From positions 5,828,001-5,892,000 of the forward strand of contig NZ_CP150170.1 of NCBI RefSeq assembly GCF_037963865.1: a stretch of 64,000 bases of DNA. Direction: 5' to 3'. Every line of letters starts with the position of its first letter. The first letter of the stretch is position 1. Of this stretch, positions 51,402-60,714 are shown in pieces. Origin of the DNA: Paenibacillus sp. FSL R10-2734 (GTDB taxonomy: Bacteria; Bacillota; Bacilli; Paenibacillales; Paenibacillaceae). Below the pieces are notes generated by a model. It was not told where the DNA came from and did no database searches. It was given only the letters and a program-made list of their open reading frames with translations. The position numbers were made by a program, and so were the translations under genes.

Positions 51402-53459
51402 TCAACTATCCTGTTCGATCAGTTGAATCCATTCATTATATTCGTTCTGAAGCTTGGCATATTCCTCTTGGAGATTTCGATGCTCCTCCGTCATCTTCTG
51501 AAGCTCATCCTGATGCACCTCAAACTGAGCCTGCAGCAGGCGAAGTTGTCCTTGAGCCAATTCATAGTTCTCACCGACTTCACCAAGCTGCTGAAGCACC
51601 TCACTACGTTCACGTTCAATAGATTCCTGCTTCGCCTCAGCCTCACCGGCCTCCTGCTGCCAAATATCTATCTCTTCGCGCAGCTTCGCTTCCAAATCCG
51701 TCCACTGCTGCTGTCGCTCGGATAACTCCTCGTACTTGTGCTTCCAAGAAGCTCCGTACGCCTCTGACTCCTTCAGTACGTCCTGCTGTTCAGCAGCGGT
51801 AGCAGCAGCTTCACGATTCGCTTCTGACAGTTCTTCTAAGCGACGCGCTGCCTCTTCGCCTTCTTCCTCCAGCAAACGATATCTTTCCTGTAGACGTTCC
51901 CCATCTTGCAGTACTTCGTCGTATTGAGAGATTAATTCCTCATAACGTACTCGAAGCGCTGACAGATCCTTCTGAACTAGTTCACTTTGCTCACGGAGCA
52001 CTGCAGTTTCGCGTTCTGCATCCGTACGAAGCTGAACTTCCCGCTCTAACTGCTGTACTAATCCATCAGCTTGACCACGCAGGTTCTCAATCTCATTCTG
52101 AAGTGCCAGTGATTTCTCCTCGGTCTCCAGTAGATTCATTTCTAGTTCGCTAATATCTTCCATACGTTTATCCGAAAGATCCTGCCAAGTCGCTGCCTCA
52201 GCCATAGATCCAGCGAGTTCTTCCTGAACACGGTGCAGATTGTCATTCGTTTCCTGTAGTGACTTCCGCAGCTCCGATGCTTCATTCTGAGACAGCTGAT
52301 AACGCTGGCGTAAATCTTCCAGCTCCTCATTCAACAACGTACCTAGCTCAGTAGCAGTATGCAGTTCCTCACTGAGCTGTTCTTCACGTTTGACAACAGC
52401 TTCATATTGTCCAAGCAGCGTTTGACGGGCATCTCGTTCGCTCTTAAGGCTGGCTTCAGCCGCACGGAGTCTAGACTGCAGTTGTCCTGTTCCACCACGA
52501 AGTTCAGCCAGTTGTTTCTCCAGCTCTTGAATGCTTTGCTTATGTCTATGTTCCTGAGTACCTTGCGACTGTCGAAGTTCCTTATTCTTAGCAAGCTCCC
52601 GTTGTAAAGCTTCCCGCTCTTCAGCCAGTTCCTTGCCTAGCTTCGTTGTCGTATTCTCAAGCTCCTTACCCAGTGTCAACCTAGTCTCCTCAAGTTCCTT
52701 ACCTAATGTTGATTTGGTTTCCTCAAGCTGTTTCTCCAGCGTTGACCTAGTCTCGGTTAACTCAAGCTCCAGAGCAGACAAAGTATCTGTCTTCTCCTTA
52801 GTAAGCGCCTCCCGGATGTTCTCCAGCTCTTGCAAATGAGCAGACTTCTGCTCTTCCAGCTGCTGCAGACGGATGGCTTCTGCATTTGCCAGTTCCTTCC
52901 GATGACTCTCTCGAATAGCTGCTGCTTCAGACTCGTAGCTTGTCCGCAGCGCTTTGAGCTCCAACTCACGCTCATTCAGCTCTTCTTCCAGCTTCTGTCG
53001 CGCGGCTTCAGCAGCTTGTACTGCCTCCTGAATCTGATTTGCATGTACCTTGCGCTCGTTCTCCTGGATCTCCTGATGTCGCTTACGTTCTTCTTCAACC
53101 GCAGCAATCAGTCGCCCAGCCTCTTCTTTGGCCGCCGCTTCAAGGCGTTCATATTCTTCTTGTCGCTCCCGCTGAACCTCCAGCAAGCGAGATACTTCCA
53201 ATCGCAGTTCACTGCGTTCACCTGTCATCATGTTGAGTTCATTTTTAAAATCCTGAACCTGAATAGCCTGCTCCGCCATATGTACTGCTGCAAGCACCGC
53301 TATACGCGGCGTATCCAGTCTGTTGTGTGATTTAGAAATCGTGCGCATATGTTCGTCAACATAACGGGCCACTTGTTTCATATATTCAGTGCTGCTTCCG
53401 ACGAGTTTATAGGAAGTTCCGTATATCTCCACGGCGACACGTGTCCGGTCCATAGCCAC
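51402..53459 (-). CDS. zapA: ZapA domain fused to a very long coiled coil
   Basis: Residues 1-90 match ZapA, the FtsZ-ring stabiliser (VAVEIYGTSYKLVGSSTEYM, VARYVDEHMRTISKSHNRLD, RIAVLAAVHMAEQAI). The rest, about 590 residues, is an almost unbroken charged coiled coil rich in Glu, Gln and Arg (e.g. GKELEETRLTLGKELE repeats near 235-270). Total length is 685 aa, against about 85-110 aa for usual ZapA. GTG 53459 has GGAGGG 7 nt upstream. It lies downstream of pheST, as zapA does in Bacillus. The coiled coil could bridge FtsZ filaments over longer distances. Confidence 0.85.
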   Translation of the reverse strand: MAMDRTRVAVEIYGTSYKLVGSSTEYMKQVARYVDEHMRTISKSHNRLDTPRIAVLAAVHMAEQAIQVQDFKNELNMMTGERSELRLEVSRLLEVQRERQEEYERLEAAAKEEAGRLIAAVEEERKRHQEIQENERKVHANQIQEAVQAAEAARQKLEEELNERELELKALRTSYESEAAAIRESHRKELANAEAIRLQQLEEQKSAHLQELENIREALTKEKTDTLSALELELTETRSTLEKQLEETKSTLGKELEETRLTLGKELENTTTKLGKELAEEREALQRELAKNKELRQSQGTQEHRHKQSIQELEKQLAELRGGTGQLQSRLRAAEASLKSERDARQTLLGQYEAVVKREEQLSEELHTATELGTLLNEELEDLRQRYQLSQNEASELRKSLQETNDNLHRVQEELAGSMAEAATWQDLSDKRMEDISELEMNLLETEEKSLALQNEIENLRGQADGLVQQLEREVQLRTDAERETAVLREQSELVQKDLSALRVRYEELISQYDEVLQDGERLQERYRLLEEEGEEAARRLEELSEANREAAATAAEQQDVLKESEAYGASWKHKYEELSERQQQWTDLEAKLREEIDIWQQEAGEAEAKQESIERERSEVLQQLGEVGENYELAQGQLRLLQAQFEVHQDELQKMTEEHRNLQEEYAKLQNEYNEWIQLIEQDS

Positions 53460-53597
53460 AGTTGTGCCCTCCTTTGTATGTGTGCGGATTCTAAGCTAGT
53501 CTTACTGTTTCTATTGTAGCTTTTTTCTTAAGCATTTGGCAAAATCCCTTGTATTCAATAGATTCTCGCTGATATCCTCCGCATTTCACTCTACCCA

Positions 53598-53646
53598 GAA
53601 AAAGCCGCAGCGAATCTCAGTTTCTAAATGGATTCGATGCGGCTTT
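53598..53646 (-). terminator. Terminator of pheT
   Basis: On the minus strand AAAGCCGCATCGAATC and GATTCGCTGCGGCTTTTT pair with one mismatch, 12 bp after the pheT stop. Confidence 0.8.
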
Positions 53647-53658
53647 ACACAATTCCTG

Positions 53659-56103
53659 CTATTTTCTTAATTCTGCACCAAAAGTTTGTTGAAGGGACGA
53701 TAATAGCTTATCATGCACTTCTCCAACCTCTTCATCTGTCAATGTATGTTCACCGTGACGATACAACAGTGAGATCGCAATACTCTTCTTTCCACTCTCT
53801 AATTTGCCACCAGTGTACACGTCAAATACTTGTACGGACTGCAGCAAAGTTCCTCCGTTCGCACGGATGGAAGCTAGTAGATCGCCCGCAGGTACAGCTG
53901 AATCCACAACCACGGCAATATCCCGTTCCATTCCTGGGAAACGTGGAAGCTCGTTATATTGCAGACGGCTTTGCGTGTTATCATACAGTGGCTGTAATAG
54001 AATCTCAGCTACATAAGTATCCACTAGATCAAGCTTTCTTTGCAGATCCGGATGGAGCTGGCCCATGGTGCCAATCTTCACACGACCTTCGTCCCCAAGT
54101 AAATATACCGACGCGGAACGTCCAGGATGATACCCTTCTGGACCATCTCCCTCGTAGATTATTTTATCTGTAAGACCCAAATGAGCAAACACCGATTCCA
54201 GTGCACCCTTCAAATCAAAGAAATCAACAGGCTGTGCAGAAACGTTCCATTGCTTCACTGTTAGGCTACCGCTAAGCAACAATCCCAGCACTGGCAGTTC
54301 ACGCGGCTGACGAGTCAACTGCTCTTCATCTGTGAAGAAGACATTGCCGATCTCAAACAACGCTAGATCGCTTTGACGACGGTTGGTATTGTAGCTAGCA
54401 ATATCCAAAAGTTGCGGCAGCAGGCTAGTACGCAGTACGCTGCGTTCTTCACTCATTGGCATAGCCAACTTAACCGCTTGTGAGCCTTCTGATAACTCAG
54501 GGAACATTTTGCTTTGTTCCGGCTGGATGAAAGAGTACCCCATCACTTCCTGGTAACCGCCATGCGACATCAGGCGACGCAGTTCACGACGAAGCGATTG
54601 CTTATGCGTTAATGCTCCTGGCGTTGTAATTCCTTCAATCAAAGTCGTTGGAATATTGTCATACCCGTACAGTCGAGCAATTTCTTCAATAAGGTCAACA
54701 TCGTAGCTGATATCGCCGCGTCTAGTTGGCACCTGAACTTCAATCAGCCCTTGTGCGGTATCCCCGCATTTGAATTGTAGACGACCAAACAATGTCTTCA
54801 CTTCCAGCAAGGACAGATCTGTTCCGAGATACCTGTTAAGCTTCTCCAAGGACAAAGTCAGGACCTTCTCTGGAACTGCGACGGTTCCTGCTTGCACAAT
54901 TCCTTCATGTACAGATCCACCAGCATAACGAGCAATAAGTACTGCTGCGCGGTTCAATGCAGGGATAACTGCGTTAGGATCCACTTCTTTCTCGAAACGA
55001 AGGGATGCTTCCGAGCGAAGTCCCAGTTGACGTGAGGTTTTACGAACGGTTCCTCCATCAAACTTAGCGGATTCCAGAACGAGATTTACCGTCTCAGCAG
55101 TAACTTCCGTATCCAGGCCTCCCATCACTCCAGCCAGACCTACTGCTTTAGCTCCATCAGCGATAACGAGCATTTGCGGCTCTAGCTTCCGCTCTTGACC
55201 GTCAAGTGTAGTCAGGACTTCGCCTTCATGGGCAAGACGAACGCCGAGTTCTCCACCTTCAATTTTATCTGCATCAAAAGCATGCAGCGGCTGTCCATAT
55301 TCGAGCATCACGTAGTTAGTGATATCCACGATGTTGTTAATTGGACGAATGCCAGCCGCCATCAGACGATTCTGAATCCACAGCGGTGATGCTGCAGGTT
55401 TAACGCCTGAAATATAACGAACTGCATAATGACTGCAGTGTTCTTCATTCTCAATCTTTACGGAAATGGATTGAGCAGCTGCGCCGCTTATCTCAATCAA
55501 TTCGCTCGCTGGATCAGGCAATTTGATCTGGCGTCCAAGAATCGCGCTGACTTCATAAGCTGCACCAATCATGCTTAGACAATCTGAACGGTTCGGGGTC
55601 AGATCGAATTCCAGAATTTCATCATTTAGACCTAGCACCTTCGAAATATCTTGACCGATCTCCGTGCCTTCAGGAAGCACAAGAATTCCTTCTTGTTGCT
55701 CTTTAGGAAGCAATTTATCATTGAGTCCTAATTCTTTAGCCGAGCAAATCATCCCTTGTGATAATACCCCGCGTAGCTTCGCTTTTTTGATGTCCAGTCC
55801 TGGCAGCTTAGCGCCAACAAGAGCTACAGGAACAATCTGCCCCGCATCCACATTTTTTGCGCCACAGACGATTTGCAAATCCTCACCTTGGCCTGCATCC
55901 ACGATACATACATTAAGCTTATCAGCATCAGGATGTTTTTCTTTCGATTTCACATAGCCAGTTACGATGCCGGAAATCCCTTTATTGCGGCGCTCTACTC
56001 CGTCAATCTCAATGCCGGCAGCGGTAATCTTCTCCGCTAGCTTCTCGGCGGTTACTCCTTCAATCGATGTATAATCAGCCAACCATCCGGTTGATACTTT
56101 CAT
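53659..56103 (-). CDS. pheT: Phenylalanyl-tRNA synthetase beta subunit
   Basis: The 814-aa beta subunit works with PheS to charge tRNA-Phe. It shows the N-terminal EMAP-like tRNA-binding domain (GYVKSKEKHPDADKLNVCIV, IVCGAKNVDAGQIVPVALVG), the B3/4 editing region and the B5 domain. A catalytic-like core (RRGDISYDVDLIEEIARLYG) and a C-terminal FDX-ACB domain (LPRFPGMERDIAVVVD) follow. The length fits the family. The start is ATG 56103. It is separated from pheS by 345 bp containing a palindromic repeat, unusual for this normally tight pair. Confidence 0.96.
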   Translation of the reverse strand: MKVSTGWLADYTSIEGVTAEKLAEKITAAGIEIDGVERRNKGISGIVTGYVKSKEKHPDADKLNVCIVDAGQGEDLQIVCGAKNVDAGQIVPVALVGAKLPGLDIKKAKLRGVLSQGMICSAKELGLNDKLLPKEQQEGILVLPEGTEIGQDISKVLGLNDEILEFDLTPNRSDCLSMIGAAYEVSAILGRQIKLPDPASELIEISGAAAQSISVKIENEEHCSHYAVRYISGVKPAASPLWIQNRLMAAGIRPINNIVDITNYVMLEYGQPLHAFDADKIEGGELGVRLAHEGEVLTTLDGQERKLEPQMLVIADGAKAVGLAGVMGGLDTEVTAETVNLVLESAKFDGGTVRKTSRQLGLRSEASLRFEKEVDPNAVIPALNRAAVLIARYAGGSVHEGIVQAGTVAVPEKVLTLSLEKLNRYLGTDLSLLEVKTLFGRLQFKCGDTAQGLIEVQVPTRRGDISYDVDLIEEIARLYGYDNIPTTLIEGITTPGALTHKQSLRRELRRLMSHGGYQEVMGYSFIQPEQSKMFPELSEGSQAVKLAMPMSEERSVLRTSLLPQLLDIASYNTNRRQSDLALFEIGNVFFTDEEQLTRQPRELPVLGLLLSGSLTVKQWNVSAQPVDFFDLKGALESVFAHLGLTDKIIYEGDGPEGYHPGRSASVYLLGDEGRVKIGTMGQLHPDLQRKLDLVDTYVAEILLQPLYDNTQSRLQYNELPRFPGMERDIAVVVDSAVPAGDLLASIRANGGTLLQSVQVFDVYTGGKLESGKKSIAISLLYRHGEHTLTDEEVGEVHDKLLSSLQQTFGAELRK

Positions 56104-56228
56104 GTCCGCTCACTTCCTTTATGTTTCAGATGTATTTATCTACTTGCCGTTCGATCAGCTTCCTGAGGGAGTAGTACAAATTAGGATTACTCGATCAAAG
56201 CTTCATACCCGTCCTATTTGGAGCAGTC

Positions 56229-56357
56229 ACTACGAAAAATATTGGACTTCCGATCGCTGTTATCCTCAGATTTCCTGATTCAAACCGCTTCTCGCGGTAG
56301 AAATCCGAGGATAAAGGCGAACGCTGACGCTTCTACAGTTCCAAAAATTTTCTCCGT
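56229..56357. repeat. Dispersed palindromic element, copy 3
   Basis: It matches copy 2 closely: TTGGACTTCCG, CGCTGTT (56255-56261), an inner stem TATCCTCAGATTTC/GAAATCCGAGGATA with ACCGC/GCGGT at the tip, AAAGGCG (56313-56319), CGCTGACGCTTC and TACAGTTCCAAA. The whole forms an imperfect hairpin of about 130 nt. It sits between pheS and pheT. Confidence 0.7.
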
Positions 56358-56447
56358 TCCTTCTATAAATAGTCTTTTATTAAGCAAGATCAGCAACCCA
56401 ATTGCTACTTACTCCCTAACCCGTAAGCCAGCTCGCCCACCAAAAAT

Positions 56448-57482
56448 CTAAACGCCCTTGAACTGCTTTACAAAACTCATATCGTTGTTATAGAAATGAC
56501 GGATGTCATCGATGCCGTATTTAAGCATTGCAATCCGCTCAACACCCATTCCAAAAGCAAAACCGCTATATTCAGCTGGATCATAACCACCCATTTTCAG
56601 AACATTTGGATGCACCATGCCCGCGCCAAGGATTTCTAACCATCCGCTTTGCTTACACAGTCTGCAGCCATCGCCGCCACACTTGAAGCAGCTTACGTCA
56701 ACTTCAACGCTTGGCTCCGTGAATGGGAAGAAGCTCGGACGAAGACGAATACCTGTATTCGCTCCAAACATCTCCTGCACGAATTGATTCAGCGTACCCT
56801 TCAGATCACTCATCCGAATGTTGCGTCCGATAACTAAGCCTTCGATTTGATGGAACTGGAAGGAATGCGTTGCATCGTCATCATCACGACGGAACACTTT
56901 ACCCGGGCAGATGATTTTAACTGGAACTTCACCGTTCATAGCCTGCATAGTACGAATTTGTACCGGAGACGTTTGAGTACGCATGAGCAGATCATCCGTC
57001 AAATAGAAGGAATCCTGCATATCACGAGCCGGGTGATTTTTAGGCAGATTTAATGCTTCAAAGTTATAATAATCGGTCTCCACTTCCGGACCTTCAGCCA
57101 CACGGTAACCCATACCAATGAAAATATCCTCGATTTCCTGAACCACTCTGCTAAGCGGGTGAATGCCCCCTTGCTGCATGCGGCGACCAGGTAGCGTTAC
57201 GTCTACTTTTTCAGCCTGCAGACGTTGCTGGGTCTCCTGCTGTTGAAAAGCCTCTTGCTTCGCTCCAATAATCTCCTCAATAGCACTGCGAACCTGATTC
57301 GCTACTTGCCCGATAACCGGACGCTCCTCAGCACTAAGTCCTCCCATACCACGTAGAACTTCTGTAAGCTCGCCTTTTTTACCGAGATACTTCACTCTTA
57401 GGTCATTTAGAACCTGTGGATCCACAACCTCCTGCAACTTAGCCAGCGCCTCAACCTTCAATGCTTCCAACTTCTCTTTCAT
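56448..57482 (-). CDS. pheS: Phenylalanyl-tRNA synthetase alpha subunit
   Basis: The 344-aa catalytic subunit has an N-terminal coiled coil (AIEEIIGAKQEAFQQQETQQ) and class II motifs: HPLSRVVQEIEDIFIGMGY, HPARDMQDSFYL, TSPVQIRTM, FRRDDDDATHSFQFHQIEGL and FGMGVERIAMLKYGIDDIR. The start is ATG 57482 behind GGGGGC. Expression is controlled by the T-box leader upstream. The stop at 56448 is followed by a repeat element before pheT. Confidence 0.96.
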   Translation of the reverse strand: MKEKLEALKVEALAKLQEVVDPQVLNDLRVKYLGKKGELTEVLRGMGGLSAEERPVIGQVANQVRSAIEEIIGAKQEAFQQQETQQRLQAEKVDVTLPGRRMQQGGIHPLSRVVQEIEDIFIGMGYRVAEGPEVETDYYNFEALNLPKNHPARDMQDSFYLTDDLLMRTQTSPVQIRTMQAMNGEVPVKIICPGKVFRRDDDDATHSFQFHQIEGLVIGRNIRMSDLKGTLNQFVQEMFGANTGIRLRPSFFPFTEPSVEVDVSCFKCGGDGCRLCKQSGWLEILGAGMVHPNVLKMGGYDPAEYSGFAFGMGVERIAMLKYGIDDIRHFYNNDMSFVKQFKGV

Positions 57483-57521
57483 GGCCGTGTACAGCCCCCT
57501 TCAATCATGGTCTAGTTCAAC

Positions 57522-57872
57522 AAAAAAAGGCCTTTCCTCCCGGTAAGGGACGAAAAGACCGTGGTACCACCCTTGTTAGACAAGCAATCTATTCCCTTAA
57601 GAGCTTCATTCCCTCTTTTGGCTAGACAGATACCTATCTCACTTTATACAGAAATAACGGTCTGCGACCGGTTTCCCCTACTCATCCTTACAAGGCAATC
57701 TTAAGGAATTCAAGGAACTGCTCCGGAGTGAACTTCGACAGCTCTGTTTCCTAGAAACGCTCTCAATCAACGGCGTCTCCTCCCTGTAAGTCAGGCACTG
57801 TGTACTCTTCTCCATCACTGCATTTCACAATTCAATCTAATTGTCAGGTATCTCTTTTATACAAGAGATATG
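57522..57872 (-). promoter_or_regulatory. T-box leader of pheS
   Basis: The minus strand has the T-box core GGGTGGTACCACGG (57559-57572). A terminator follows with GGTCTTTTCGTCCC/GGGAGGAAAGGCC and seven T (from 57522). The leader opens with GATGGAGAAGAGTA, as in stem I. A Phe specifier TTC is likely at 57754-57756 (GCGTTTCTAGG). Uncharged tRNA-Phe should allow read-through to pheST. Confidence 0.9.
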
Positions 57873-57879
57873 TCTATTT

Positions 57880-57908
57880 ATTATATGCAAAATCTGTCGT
57901 TTTGACAA
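57880..57908 (-). promoter_or_regulatory. Promoter of the pheST transcript
   Basis: On the minus strand TTGTCA, a 17-bp spacer and TATAAT. The predicted start near 57872 opens the T-box leader. Confidence 0.75.
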
Positions 57909-58096
57909 GCTCAAGCATAATTAGGGCAATTTTTATCTGGCTTTAAGCTGGCTTTAAGGTTCAGAGCCGTTTTGGGGACTTTTTTTCAGCTAACGTTCAG
58001 CGGAGCTTGATAATTTCCATTATTAAGAAGGCATGGTTGTACATAATCTCAAACCACCTTCATAGAACAAGGACTTTCATACTGGGAGGGAATTAC

Positions 58097-60664
58097 ATGC
58101 ATGCACGAAGAACAAAAGTTGCTGTGATCATGCTTAGCGCAGCCGTTCTGAGTCAAGCTACATCGTACGGAGCGTACGCAGCATCAACGAATACTACATC
58201 CACCAAAACAGCAACTACCACCACGGTGTCCACTCTGGATAAACTCGGCTCGATAGCTTTGAAGAGTAGCTTTAGCGTGAAGCTGAGCGATGTTGGCTTT
58301 TTGACTCAGGATGGCGGCAATATTCTTACATACACACTCAGCTACTACAATGGAAGCGGCAGCAGTATCAATCTTGTGGACTATCTCTCTAAGGTAACTA
58401 CTGCCGGAGGAACAGTTATCCAAGGAAGCCCAGTTACGAGCAGTGCAACCATCAAATCCATCCCCTCCAAAAGCAGTCAGTCTGTAACCTATTACGTAAA
58501 TGTCGGTAAATCCACTTCTCTTAAAGGCATTAAAATTTCATTATTCGGTTGGGATTTCAGCAGTAGCAACGATTATCAAAAGAAATTGGGGACCTTCACC
58601 CTTCCAGCAGCTTTTTCACAAGCGGTTGCTAGAGGCCAGAGTAAAAAGATCACCCTAAATAATCTCCCTGTAACAACCAAAGCGGAAAGTCTGCAAATTT
58701 ACAAATATAACGGTAAGGTATATGCCAAAGTAGGCGTGAGCTTAACCAATCAAGGTACCAAAGTGCTCAGTGATACTGGACTTAAGGGATACCTAGCTTC
58801 CGCTGGCGGATCTGAATTTGAACTAACGCTTGATGATGCGAGCAGCAACTATAAAGTGCAGCCACAGGAAAAAAAGACGATCTACTACATGACAGAAATC
58901 CCCTCTTATATGAAGACAGACAATATGACCCTGCAATTTGCTGGAGAAGATACCTCATTAAAAATAGCACTACCCATCGCTACCTATAACCTTCCCGCCG
59001 CCGCCACTGCGGATCTTGTCGTAGCCAGCAATATCGTCAAGAAGCTTACGATCAATAGCAATACAGTTGAGACGCAGTTGAAAAGCGCTAACGTCCATGC
59101 AGACAACGGCATCGCAAAGTGGACGCTGCAGTTCCGAGTAAAGAATAGCGGCAACAAAGCGATAACTTTGCCTGCTTACGAATTTGCCGTTAAAGCCGCT
59201 GAAGGATATAGCTTTCCAGTGGACACGAAGGATTTTGCTAACCTTACACTAAAGCCGCTTGAGGAAAAAATAATCGAGCTCAGCGCAGACGTTCCACTAA
59301 CGATTGCCCAAGGAACACTGCAACTACAAATGACTGAACCCGCTGTCGAAGGAAAGATCATTTTTCCTACCGCTTATTATCAGATTCCTTACACACTGCA
59401 AACGAACAATTGGCAGGACACAGAATATGCGGTGGAGAACAGTCACGGAACATTTGCTGTCAAGCTTGAGAACATCCAGCGGCTACCCTGGGCAGACAAG
59501 GATCAGCTTGTAGCTAAAATCAACATCCGCAACACCAAATCGACCTCTGTGCAGCTTCCTACTTTTACAAGTGTCATTAAAGCTGGCGAGAGTGATATTA
59601 GCAGCACTTCCCAAGTCGTCACAGAAAGCACGCAAACCATACTCGGTCCAAATGAATCGGCAGATGTTTATGTCGTGGCCAATATCCCTTATACGTATCA
59701 GTTCAATCAATTAAAAATAACGCTGCAAGAAACCTCCGGCGAAAGCAAAATTAATTTTCTATCGTTAAGTACAAACCAGTTGGACAGCCGTGTTCAAGAA
59801 GTTGCAGCGCTAAGTTCCTACCATATTGAGCTTGAAAGTAAAAAAGCAGAAGTGTTAGAACGCCGAACAACGGTCTACCAAGGTACGAGCTCCAATATCA
59901 TGTACACAGAACTGGAAATGAACAGCGAGGAAACGCGCAAATCGGAGCAGACTCAACTCGTAGCTTATTACAAAACGCCAGACAATCAATATTACGAGGC
60001 CGAGGTCAACCAGTCCACAACCTCCACTAGCCCAAACGGAAAAAATCTGATTACCGTCTGGACTAAGCTTCCACTTGGTGTAGATCCTTCTCAGCTTGTG
60101 CTTAATGTCGGTGAAGGGGTATCCGAAGGAAAGCTTACTGCTCCTGGTGGGAAATCAACGGGGTATATCAATACGGTGTCACTGGGACTAAATAATGTTG
60201 CTGTGGAGTCGAAGGGTAATCTTTTGGATGTGGAATTATTCCCATATACCCTATCCGTTACAAACACAGTCGCCACCGTCACCGCTGGTAAAGATACGCT
60301 CAGTACGGTCCTAACCTACAATATGTCGAGCAGCGCTTTATATGAATCTGGCACATATGAGCACAAGCTAGTGCTAGAGGTGATTGACCCCTTCGGACAA
60401 ACGATGGAGAAGACATTAACGCCTGGTATAGATCTACCATTAGGTAACTACAAGTCGTTCACCACAACATTCACAAGCAATCTTTACAAAACACTAGGTG
60501 GCGGCGCGATCCGATTGAATGTATACGACGAATTCCAAGGTCATCGAAATCTACTAGGAACTGGGACCTATGTTGTCACTTATCAGGCAGCGTCAACGAC
60601 TTCAAACAGCAGTTCCGCTTCAAACACCGATTCAGGTGCTAACAATCCATCCGACAATCAGTAA
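58097..60664 (+). CDS. Large secreted protein of unknown function
   Basis: The 855-aa protein has a signal peptide (MHARRTKVAVIMLSAAVLSQ, cleavage after AYA), a Thr-rich segment and several beta-rich modules with recurring patterns such as VTYYVNVGKSTSL and TIYYMTEIPSYM. These suggest repeated Ig-like domains. It ends in a Ser/Asn-rich tail. ATG 58097 has GGGAGGG 7 nt upstream; a longer frame from 58007 lacks one. It is 50 bp upstream of a MacA-like adaptor and ABC exporter genes, so it is probably part of that system, as cargo, outer partner or sensor. I recognise no family. Confidence 0.8.
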   Translation: MHARRTKVAVIMLSAAVLSQATSYGAYAASTNTTSTKTATTTTVSTLDKLGSIALKSSFSVKLSDVGFLTQDGGNILTYTLSYYNGSGSSINLVDYLSKVTTAGGTVIQGSPVTSSATIKSIPSKSSQSVTYYVNVGKSTSLKGIKISLFGWDFSSSNDYQKKLGTFTLPAAFSQAVARGQSKKITLNNLPVTTKAESLQIYKYNGKVYAKVGVSLTNQGTKVLSDTGLKGYLASAGGSEFELTLDDASSNYKVQPQEKKTIYYMTEIPSYMKTDNMTLQFAGEDTSLKIALPIATYNLPAAATADLVVASNIVKKLTINSNTVETQLKSANVHADNGIAKWTLQFRVKNSGNKAITLPAYEFAVKAAEGYSFPVDTKDFANLTLKPLEEKIIELSADVPLTIAQGTLQLQMTEPAVEGKIIFPTAYYQIPYTLQTNNWQDTEYAVENSHGTFAVKLENIQRLPWADKDQLVAKINIRNTKSTSVQLPTFTSVIKAGESDISSTSQVVTESTQTILGPNESADVYVVANIPYTYQFNQLKITLQETSGESKINFLSLSTNQLDSRVQEVAALSSYHIELESKKAEVLERRTTVYQGTSSNIMYTELEMNSEETRKSEQTQLVAYYKTPDNQYYEAEVNQSTTSTSPNGKNLITVWTKLPLGVDPSQLVLNVGEGVSEGKLTAPGGKSTGYINTVSLGLNNVAVESKGNLLDVELFPYTLSVTNTVATVTAGKDTLSTVLTYNMSSSALYESGTYEHKLVLEVIDPFGQTMEKTLTPGIDLPLGNYKSFTTTFTSNLYKTLGGGAIRLNVYDEFQGHRNLLGTGTYVVTYQAASTTSNSSSASNTDSGANNPSDNQ

Positions 60665-60714
60665 AAGCGCTTGGGTGCCATATTAAGAAATTTGATGATC
60701 TATGGAGGAAAGAA

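Noticed and set aside
52830..53330. 166-codon frame opposite the ZapA coiled coil
   Set aside because: Leu/Ser-rich shadow of Glu/Gln/Lys codons on the other strand; no ribosome binding site.
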